From assembly GCA_023250195.1 (NCBI GenBank), contig JAHFBF010000003.1:248001-312000 (forward strand): a DNA stretch of 64,000 nt, in the 5' to 3' direction. Positions 15,252 through 21,321 of the stretch are shown in pieces; within the stretch, counting starts at the first letter, position 1, and each line of letters begins with the position of its first letter. A program made the translations under genes and the position numbers. The notes below the pieces were generated by a model. That model worked only from the letters and a program-made list of their open reading frames with translations, made no database searches and had not been told where the DNA came from. This stretch comes from Candidatus Melainabacteria bacterium (lineage in GTDB: Bacteria; Cyanobacteriota; Vampirovibrionia; 2-02-FULL-35-15).

Positions 15252-15521
15252 TTATGAGAACATTTGCCTGACAGCTTCCCACATATTTTTCACATAACCA
15301 TTACTTATCTGAAATAATGTCTTAGTACCTTCTTCCATATTTTTATGATCAGTCATTTGTCCTTGGTATGTTGCTCTTTGTTCTGCAGTTAAATCTGAGC
15401 GGCCTAGTTGTCCTGCAAGCCAGGTTTGTCGTCCTGCAATATCATTCATTCGTTGTGCGGCTGCTCTCACGGTTAGTCCCGCATTAAAGGGTGGTAGAAC
15501 AGCTGGTATTAAAATAAACAT
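15252..15521 (-). CDS. Small helical protein H with MFIL start (unknown function)
   Basis: This 89-residue protein begins MFILIPAVLPPFNAGL, close in style to protein C (MFILQVELLPPLAPL). The remainder is a predicted helical pair (RAAAQRMNDIAGRQTWLAGQ, then LTAEQRATYQGQMTDHKNME, then YVKNMWEAVRQMF). It has no signal peptide. Its size and all-helical character recall small exported substrates, but no family match is claimed. AAGGAC lies upstream of the start, and the promoter signature is at 15557-15590. Confidence 0.55.
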   Translation of the reverse strand: MFILIPAVLPPFNAGLTVRAAAQRMNDIAGRQTWLAGQLGRSDLTAEQRATYQGQMTDHKNMEEGTKTLFQISNGYVKNMWEAVRQMFS

Positions 15522-15556
15522 ATATTTGTCCTTAAATGTCTTTTATTACTTCTCAT

Positions 15557-15590
15557 GATATATAAAGCAATGAGTAGGAAAAATTTGATA
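15557..15590 (-). promoter_or_regulatory. Shared island promoter signature, gene H
   Basis: The minus strand reads TATCAA, 22 nt, TATATC, 35 nt before the start. Confidence 0.55.
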
Positions 15591-15773
15591 GGGAAATTAT
15601 TATTGAGATAAAAATTAATATTTTATTGTAAGTTTGTAATAGTAGAGGCTTTTCACGAAACGCCTCTAGAGGTTTAAGATGTGATTAAAAAATTTACACT
15701 TTAAGATTGGGTTAAAATAAAAAGTCATTCTTTTTATAGAGATAACTGGGTGTATAAAATTTTTACGAGTAGC

Positions 15774-15865
15774 GTCATTGCGAGGAGCGTAGCGACGCGG
15801 CAATCTCACTATGTGATACGTCAGCAGATTGCTTCGTCAGGGCTAAAACCCTTCCTTGCAATGAC
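15774..15865. repeat. Dispersed repeat R1, copy e
   Basis: It begins GTCATTGCGAGGAGCGTAGC and ends CCTTGCAATGAC, with GCGGCAATCTCACTAT and CAGATTGCTTCGTC inside. It lies in the 429-bp gap between H and serA, which otherwise holds the H promoter and a small hairpin (TAGAGGCTTTT...ACGCCTCTA near 15643-15669). Confidence 0.85.
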
Positions 15866-15950
15866 GTGGTTAGTTTAACCCGTATTTAGTTTGTCCCCCC
15901 GTTATATGAGTTTGTTACGATAGAATGTAATGTGGTTAAATTGAAATATT

Positions 15951-17540
15951 ATGCCAAAAGTCTTAGTTACTGACAAATTAAATACAGCAGGTCTGGATAT
16001 TTTAAAACAGGTTGCAGATGTTGATTATAAAGTCGGCATATCTGCCGAGGACTTAAAAAAAATAATCAAAGACTATAATGCCCTTCTTGTCCGCAGTCAG
16101 ACAAAAGTTACAAAAGATATTATTGATGCCTGTTCTCAGAATATGAAAATTATTGGCAGAGCCGGAGTAGGCGTTGACAATATTGATCTGGATGCTGCTA
16201 CTCAAAAAGGAATTATTGTAGTAAATTCTCCGGAAGGAAATACTACTGCCGCAAGTGAGCATACAATTGCAATGATGATGTCTCTTGCCAGATTGATTCC
16301 ACCTGCAGATGCATCAATGAAAAAAAAAGAATGGCGCAGGAGTGATTTTTTAGGATTTGAATTATTCAGTAAAACACTTGGAATCGTTGGTCTGGGAAAA
16401 ATTGGTGCAAGGGTTGGAAAAATTGCTCAGGCAATGGGAATGAAAATTATTGCTTATGATCCTTTTGTAAGTCAGGATTTTGCTTCACAGCTCAGATTTC
16501 AGCTTGTAACTCTGGATGAAATCTGGAAAAGAGCAGATATTATAACTTTCCATGTGCCAAAAACTTCTGAGACAGTAAATCTTTTAAACAAAGAAACAAT
16601 TCAAAAATGTAAGCGTGGAATAAGGATAATCAATTGTGCAAGAGGCGGGATAATTAATGAACAGGCTTTAGCTGAGGCTATTAAATCCGGTCATGCTGCA
16701 GGTGCAGCATTTGATGTTTTTAATGATGAACCTGTTAAGGACTCGCCGCTGCTTGAACTTGGAGATAGAGTAGTTTTAACTCCTCACCTTGGGGCAAGTA
16801 CAGAAGAAGCTCAGCTTAATGTTGCTCTGGATGTAGCTGAACAAATAAGAGATGTTTTATCCGGTGGTTTTGCCCGAAGTGCAGTTAATCTGCCTGCCAT
16901 GAAAGCAGAAACGATTGCTGAAGTTAAACCATTTATGACGCTGGCAGCAATCTTAGGAACCGTAGCAGGGCAGCTTGCTGAAGGAAAGATGCAGGAAATT
17001 CAGATTGAAGCAAAGGGAGAACTGGCAAAGAAAAATACCGATCCGCTTACTGTTGCTGTTTTAAAAGGAGTTTTATCAAGCAGTATTGAAGGAGTAAATT
17101 TTGTAAATGCACCGGTTATTGCAAAATCACGGGGAATAAAAATTATCGAATCAAAATCATTTGATTCCGGTGATTATGTCGAAGAATTAAAAATAACTTT
17201 AAAAACGGATAAAAATACAAAGATTTTATCCGGGACCCTGCTTGCTCAGGCTATTCCAGCTATTGTACAGATTGATAATTACAGTATTAATGCAACTCCT
17301 GCTGAACATATGCTTATTACTCATCATCAGGATAAGCCGGGGATGATTGCTCAAGTCTCAACTATTTTGTGGCAGGGAAATATTAATATCAGCTCTATGC
17401 ATGTTGGGAGAAAAGGCCCAAGAGAAATGTCGGTAATGATATTAAATTTGGATGATCCTCTTCCGGCAGAGCTTGTAAAAAAGGTTTCACAGGTTCAAGG
17501 TATTCTTGAAGCGAAGTATGTAAGACTGGTAGATTGCTGA
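15951..17540 (+). CDS. serA: D-3-phosphoglycerate dehydrogenase
   Basis: This 529-residue enzyme is the long form of SerA and commits 3-phosphoglycerate to serine synthesis (NAD-dependent oxidation, cytoplasm). It has the GLGKIG dinucleotide loop at 147-152 and the catalytic set Arg231 (CARGGIINE), Glu260 and His279 (TPHLGAST). An intervening ASB-type domain and a C-terminal ACT domain (about 455-529, DKPGMIAQVSTILWQGNINI) follow. The ACT domain is the usual site of serine feedback. A possible TAGAAT -10 lies 25 nt upstream. The gene stands alone between repeats. Confidence 0.95.
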   Translation: MPKVLVTDKLNTAGLDILKQVADVDYKVGISAEDLKKIIKDYNALLVRSQTKVTKDIIDACSQNMKIIGRAGVGVDNIDLDAATQKGIIVVNSPEGNTTAASEHTIAMMMSLARLIPPADASMKKKEWRRSDFLGFELFSKTLGIVGLGKIGARVGKIAQAMGMKIIAYDPFVSQDFASQLRFQLVTLDEIWKRADIITFHVPKTSETVNLLNKETIQKCKRGIRIINCARGGIINEQALAEAIKSGHAAGAAFDVFNDEPVKDSPLLELGDRVVLTPHLGASTEEAQLNVALDVAEQIRDVLSGGFARSAVNLPAMKAETIAEVKPFMTLAAILGTVAGQLAEGKMQEIQIEAKGELAKKNTDPLTVAVLKGVLSSSIEGVNFVNAPVIAKSRGIKIIESKSFDSGDYVEELKITLKTDKNTKILSGTLLAQAIPAIVQIDNYSINATPAEHMLITHHQDKPGMIAQVSTILWQGNINISSMHVGRKGPREMSVMILNLDDPLPAELVKKVSQVQGILEAKYVRLVDC

Positions 17541-17563
17541 ATAGCAATACATAATCTTTAGTT

Positions 17564-17637
17564 GTCATTCCCGCGAAAGCGGGAATCCAGTTAAGGTAGA
17601 TACCTTGTTTTGGATTCCCAATCAAGTTGGGAATGAC
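17564..17637. repeat. Dispersed repeat R2 (GTCATTCCC...GGGAATGAC)
   Basis: This inverted repeat has ends GTCATTCCC and GGGAATGAC and inner GCGGGAATCCAG and TTGGATTCCC. It sits between serA and rplI, where its hairpin could act as a transcript end. Confidence 0.85.
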
Positions 17638-17682
17638 ATTTATGTTTAATTAAGGTAAAATATTTTCCTGTTATTTAAAAAA

Positions 17683-18144
17683 ATGCCTAACGTAAAATTA
17701 TTACTTAAAGAAAAAGTTGAAAAACTTGGGGATGTAGGGGAAATTGTCTCTGTAAAACCCGGCTATGCTAGAAATTTTTTATTACCAAATGATTTAGCTG
17801 TTATGCCAACCCCGGGTGAAATTAAAAGGATTCAAAAGAAGAAAGAATTATTGGAAAAACAATATCAGGAAGAAAAAGTTCAGGCAGAAGGTATTGCAAA
17901 GCGGCTTACTGAAGTTATAAAGATTGAAATGAATTCTGAAGCAGGTGAAGCTGGAAAGCTTTTTGGAAGAATTAATGCAAAAGATATTGCCGAGAAGCTT
18001 AATAGTCAGCTTGATCTGGAGATTAATAAAAAGCAGATTTTACTTAAGACGCCTATAAGTGAGTTGGGTGAATTTGACATAAAAATTAAATTGCACAGTG
18101 AAGTTACCGCACAAATAAAGCTTGTAATTAAAAAAACTGAATGA
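17683..18144 (+). CDS. rplI: Large-subunit ribosomal protein bL9
   Basis: This 153-residue protein shows the bL9 N-terminal domain (VKLLLKEKVEKLGDVGEIVS, then VKPGYARNFLLPNDLA), the long connecting helix (about 40-75) and the C-terminal domain (GKLFGRINAKDIAE). It binds 23S rRNA near the L1 stalk. Length is normal for the family. TAAAAT lies 21 nt before the ATG. The usual rpsF-rpsR neighbours are absent here. Confidence 0.95.
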   Translation: MPNVKLLLKEKVEKLGDVGEIVSVKPGYARNFLLPNDLAVMPTPGEIKRIQKKKELLEKQYQEEKVQAEGIAKRLTEVIKIEMNSEAGEAGKLFGRINAKDIAEKLNSQLDLEINKKQILLKTPISELGEFDIKIKLHSEVTAQIKLVIKKTE

Positions 18145-18163
18145 GTGTAGGGGTTTAAATTAA

Positions 18164-18502
18164 ATGTTTAAGCAAATACCTATAGCTATAAGATTATTAA
18201 TATTATTGTTCTTAATTAATACCATTTTTATGGTGGCCAGTTTCTCAAGGTCTAACAATCCTGATAATTCTAAAGGGGAAAAAATATTTAAAGCTAATTG
18301 TTCCGGATGTCACTTGAATGGTCAAAATTTGATAAAGGCTAATAAGCCAGTAATTGGCTCTGCTAAACTGCAGTCAAAAATAGGATTTAAAGAGTTCCTG
18401 GAGTCACCTCCCAGGCCAATGCCAAAGTTTGAAAATATTACTTCTATGGAAATCCAATTCAACTCTTTGTATAACTATGTGAATACACTGATGGGTAAAT
18501 GA
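18164..18502 (+). CDS. Small class I cytochrome c, c6-like
   Basis: The 112-residue protein has an N-terminal hydrophobic signal or anchor (IRLLILLFLINTIFMVASF, about 9-27) and one haem c site CSGCH (about 45-49). A likely axial methionine is in PRPMPKF (near residue 86). Soluble monohaem cytochromes of this type shuttle electrons in the periplasm. No oxidase or reductase genes are adjacent, so its partner is unknown. It starts 19 nt after rplI and may be co-transcribed with rplI and tmk. Confidence 0.8.
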   Translation: MFKQIPIAIRLLILLFLINTIFMVASFSRSNNPDNSKGEKIFKANCSGCHLNGQNLIKANKPVIGSAKLQSKIGFKEFLESPPRPMPKFENITSMEIQFNSLYNYVNTLMGK

Positions 18503-18547
18503 GGCAAACAAAGCGAATTATGAGTGAGCCGGCGGTGGATAAATAAA

Positions 18548-19162
18548 ATGCCATTTGTTACTTTTGAAGGAATTGATTGTTCCGGCAAGACCACACAAAT
18601 TGAACTTTTAAAGAAACATTTTTCAAACAGAAAAGATGTAATTTTTACATTAAACCCTGGTGAAACACTGCTTGGCAAAGAGCTGAGAAAAATATTGCTT
18701 CATAGAAAGGATCTGAAGCTGTCTGAAATTAATGAATTGTTTTTGTTTTTTACCGGTATACATGATAATTATGAAAAAGTTATTTTACCTTCTACTTCCC
18801 AGAATAAAATAGTTTTTTGTGACAGATATTATGATTCTACGATTGCTTATCAGGGTTTTGGCCGCAGATTAGATATTAATAAGATTTTGAAGCTGGTAGA
18901 AGTGTCTGCTCTTCCTGAGCCAAATCTTACATTTTTATTTAGGATAGATTTTGAAGTTTTTATGGAGCGTTCTGAAAAAAAAGACTTGAAAGACAAAATG
19001 GAAAGCTCAAAAAGCCACTTTTATAAAAGCGTAATTGCCGGCTATGATGAACTTACAACAATATATAAGAACAGGTATATTGTTTTAGATGGCTTAAAGT
19101 CTATTGAATCATTGCATTTAGAAGTAAGAGGAATACTTAAAGAAAAGCTTGGAATTGAATAA
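18548..19162 (+). CDS. tmk: Thymidylate kinase
   Basis: I start the protein at ATG 18548 (MPFVTFEGIDCSGKTTQ), giving 204 residues. An in-frame GTG 24 nt upstream adds only unconserved residues. The P-loop is GIDCSGKTTQ at 8-17. The DR(Y/F) motif is FCDRYYDSTIAYQG, and the lid region EKKDLKDK follows. It phosphorylates dTMP to dTDP for DNA synthesis. It follows the cytochrome gene by 45 nt. Confidence 0.92.
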   Translation: MPFVTFEGIDCSGKTTQIELLKKHFSNRKDVIFTLNPGETLLGKELRKILLHRKDLKLSEINELFLFFTGIHDNYEKVILPSTSQNKIVFCDRYYDSTIAYQGFGRRLDINKILKLVEVSALPEPNLTFLFRIDFEVFMERSEKKDLKDKMESSKSHFYKSVIAGYDELTTIYKNRYIVLDGLKSIESLHLEVRGILKEKLGIE

Positions 19163-19191
19163 ATCTGTAAAATGTTTATCTAGATTTTTTA

Positions 19192-19235
19192 CTGATTCTC
19201 TGATACTCTGATTCTCTGATCTCTGATCTCTGATT
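19192..19235 (+). repeat. CTGATTCT/CTGATCT repeat array upstream of tRNA-Thr(TGT)
   Basis: Seven- to nine-base units of the form CTGATTCT, CTGATACT and CTGATCT run up to three bases before the tRNA. Similar arrays lie 5' of the tRNA-Glu and tRNA-Lys genes. Confidence 0.8.
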
Positions 19236-19237
19236 TT

Positions 19238-19309
19238 GCCGAAGTAGCTCAGTGGTAGAGCAACGGTTTTGTAAACCGTAGGTCGTCAGTTCAAATCTGA
19301 TCTTCGGCT
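19238..19309 (+). tRNA. tRNA-Thr (anticodon TGT)
   Basis: A full cloverleaf is visible. The acceptor GCCGAAG pairs with CTTCGGC, the D arm is AGCTCAGTGGTAGAGC, the anticodon loop is TTTGTAA between CGGTT and ACCG, and the T arm contains GTTCAAATC. CCA is not encoded. Confidence 0.95.
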
Positions 19310-19334
19310 TTCTGATTCTTTGATCTTCTGACAT

Positions 19335-19417
19335 GGGCGGCTGCCCGAGTGGCTAAAGGGGGCGGACTGTAAATCCGCTGACGTAAGTCTACGCTGGTTC
19401 GAACCCAGCGCCGCCCA
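19335..19417 (+). tRNA. tRNA-Tyr (anticodon GTA)
   Basis: This is a class II tRNA with a long variable arm. The acceptor GGGCGGC pairs with GCCGCCC, the anticodon loop contains GTA in GGACTGTAAATCC, and the T arm contains GGTTCGAACCC. It lies 25 nt after tRNA-Thr. Confidence 0.95.
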
Positions 19418-19436
19418 ATTCTAGTTAATCTACCTT

Positions 19437-19509
19437 GCCCCTCTAGCTCAGTTGGTAGAGCACGTCCTTGGTAAGGACGAGGTCGACGGTTCAATCCCGT
19501 TGGGGGGCT
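19437..19509 (+). tRNA. tRNA-Thr (anticodon GGT)
   Basis: The acceptor GCCCCTC pairs with GGGGGGC (one G-T wobble). The anticodon loop is TTGGTAA between GTCC and GGAC, and the T arm contains GGTTCAATCCC. Its last 18 bases recur exactly at 19623-19640. Confidence 0.95.
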
Positions 19510-19529
19510 TATTTATAACTTGAATAATA

Positions 19530-19563
19530 GCAGGCTTTGTCTGATTTATTCAGCAAAGCCTGC
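19530..19563 (+). ncRNA. Hairpin family Hx, copy a (covarying stem-loop)
   Basis: Outer stem GCAGGC/GCCTGC encloses TTTGT, inner stem CTG/CAG, loop ATTTATT, then C and AAA. Copies b (34911), c (63232) and d (59718) keep TTTGT, the 7-nt loop and YAAA while the stem bases change in pairs. Whether it acts as RNA or as a DNA repeat is not known. Confidence 0.5.
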
Positions 19564-19622
19564 CAAGCAAAAAGCAAAATTACTAAAGCACGAAGGCGTA
19601 AGCCGGAGTGCATATAAAAAAC

Positions 19623-19640
19623 CAATCCCGTTGGGGGGCT
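19623..19640 (+). repeat. Exact 18-bp copy of the tRNA-Thr(GGT) 3' end
   Basis: CAATCCCGTTGGGGGGCT repeats bases 19492-19509, the T-arm and acceptor end of tRNA-Thr. The two copies bracket 113 bp holding hairpin Hx copy a and a second small stem. Such duplicated tRNA ends commonly mark integration sites of mobile elements. No integrase is nearby, so this would be a scar. Confidence 0.75.
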
Positions 19641-19688
19641 AATTCAGTGGACAGAGAATCAGATGTTAGTGGTCAGAAAAAAAGTTTT

Positions 19689-20801
19689 TTACAAATCCTG
19701 GAAATCAACAAATTCTAATTCAACAATATCATCATAAAGACTTTCAGTAGCACCCTTTGTATATTTTTGTTTAAACCGAATTTTTAATTTATTGTCAGTA
19801 TCAGTATATGTAAATGTAAAAATATTACCATTTACGTCTGCTTCAGGCCGTATTACTTTTAGCGGACATTGACCGTTATTGTATTTAATTGCAAATGGAT
19901 GCCAGTTGTATGAGACAAAAAATGAATACTTTCCCTTAGGGGTTTCTAAAATTCTTATGCCTTGGATTAAATCATCATATTTAATACCATCTTCTTCAAT
20001 TAAGGCTAAAGCGAAAGTGCGATTACTTTTGTCTATAGGATAAAATATACACGGGTTTTTACCCTCACCCTTATAGAGCTCTGCAAAGGTCCTAATATAC
20101 TTTTTGTTATCAATAGTAAATAAGCAGCTTGGGGGGGGTAAAGAACTGAAAAGCTTTTCTCCAGCATTGTAGTCTATGTATGAAAGTATAGGATATCCAT
20201 CATTACCTTTAGAATATTTAAATCTTACTATTTCACAGTCAGAAGTATAGTATGTATAAACCCCATTTTCATCAGGTTTCATGACATATATATAAAGGAA
20301 ATCACATTTGGTTTCTGCAGGGTTATAAGGAAAGATAGTTGGGTTGTCTGAATCTCTTTCTACATAGAAAGTGTAACCAGGTTTATCTCCTTCTGCCGGT
20401 AGATGTCCTGTTACGAGTTTGTATACGTTGTCATGATATAAGGCAACAAATGGTAGGTTTGCATCTCCTGGCGAAGAAAAGATACAACTATCCTTACTTA
20501 AAGGTTTATACAAGACATCTTTGTAAGTAATACTTCCATCTTTGTTCTTAATCAAATCTTCCGCATTTTCAGTTAACACTTCTGCATTATTCTCAATCAA
20601 CTCTTCATTGTCTTCAATCAAACATTGGTTACTATTCTCAATCAATGCTTCATTGTTATTTTCAATCAACTCTTCATTATTGTTCTCAATCAAATCTTCT
20701 TTATCAGCAGCTGCTTTGCAGGGAAGTAAAATACATAACAATGAAAGTAATATTACTGAAACCACTAAAGATAAATTTTTATTTACTCTGTTAATGTTCA
20801 T
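19689..20801 (-). CDS. Secreted protein I with ELIENN repeats (unknown function)
   Basis: The 370-residue protein has a Sec-type signal (KNLSLVVSVILLSLLCILLP, about 8-27, then CKAAADK). The Cys after LLP also allows a lipoprotein reading. Residues 36-88 are seven units of the pattern (E)LIENN(N)E: DLIENNN, EELIENNN, EALIENSN, QCLIEDN, EELIENNA, EVLTENA, EDLIKNK. The rest is a beta-like body with YKDVLYKPL, Phe/Tyr-rich strands and DNKKYIRTF. A G8 run at 20131-20138 encodes part of PPPSC within the intact frame. I do not recognise the family. Confidence 0.65.
   Translation of the reverse strand: MNINRVNKNLSLVVSVILLSLLCILLPCKAAADKEDLIENNNEELIENNNEALIENSNQCLIEDNEELIENNAEVLTENAEDLIKNKDGSITYKDVLYKPLSKDSCIFSSPGDANLPFVALYHDNVYKLVTGHLPAEGDKPGYTFYVERDSDNPTIFPYNPAETKCDFLYIYVMKPDENGVYTYYTSDCEIVRFKYSKGNDGYPILSYIDYNAGEKLFSSLPPPSCLFTIDNKKYIRTFAELYKGEGKNPCIFYPIDKSNRTFALALIEEDGIKYDDLIQGIRILETPKGKYSFFVSYNWHPFAIKYNNGQCPLKVIRPEADVNGNIFTFTYTDTDNKLKIRFKQKYTKGATESLYDDIVELEFVDFQDL
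20131..20138. repeat. G8 homopolymer inside gene I
   Basis: Eight G (C8 on the coding strand, in PPPSC) lie mid-gene in an otherwise AT-rich frame. A change of one base would truncate the protein, as has apparently happened at the G8 of E-prime. Confidence 0.8.
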
Positions 20802-20973
20802 TTTGTTTTGTGCTTATAAAAATCAATAATCCATGTTTCCTATACCCTGAATATAATGCTTTAAAACTTAATTAAAAAACTTAGAAATGAGTGGAATGCT
20901 TTGTTTCTACAGAATTTAGCTTGTTTAAAAAATTAAAAACTACTCAGGCCTCTTTAAATTGACACCTAATTAC

Positions 20974-21272
20974 GTCATTGGAGGCTATCTCAAAACTACC
21001 ACTATGGAAATGCAACATTTTTCAGCATAAAGGCAACAATGTCATTCCCTGGCTCGACCAGGGAATCCAGACAAGACTGGTACCGATACTGGATTTCTGC
21101 TTTCGCAGGAATGACAAGCTACTTTCACTCTTTCTATTTTGTCAGAAAAATAGCTAATCCCATAGACAGAGTTTTGAGATGAGCTCTTGCGAGCCGAATG
21201 AAATGAGGTGTGGCAATCTACTAACGTATAACGTAATGAGATTGCTTCGTCGCTAACACTCCTTGCAATGAC
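20974..21272. repeat. Composite nested repeat, copy 3, with R1 tail
   Basis: It opens GTCATTGGAGGCTATCTC, passes element X (CTCAAAACTACC...), the R2 element at 21041-21115, and the X complement (GTTTTGAGATGAGC). It closes with an R1 half ending CCTTGCAATGAC. It fills most of the 520-bp gap between I and the HD protein. Confidence 0.75.
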
Positions 21273-21321
21273 ATGAATGGTTACAATTTAATTAAGCTGT
21301 TAACTATATAAATTTATACAA

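Noticed and set aside
2694-15521. Type III secretion translocators or Inc-like proteins
   Set aside because: The hydrophobic hairpins and lack of signals are suggestive, but no secretion apparatus, chaperone or recognisable homology is present in the window. I keep export as a hypothesis only.
2342-21272. CRISPR array formed by the recurring TCATTGCGAGG sequences
   Set aside because: The copies are far apart, differ in length and are inverted repeats by themselves. There is no regular spacer pattern and no cas gene.
5711-21272. Insertion sequences
   Set aside because: No transposase gene is found. The repeats are short and non-coding, so they would at most be MITE-like.
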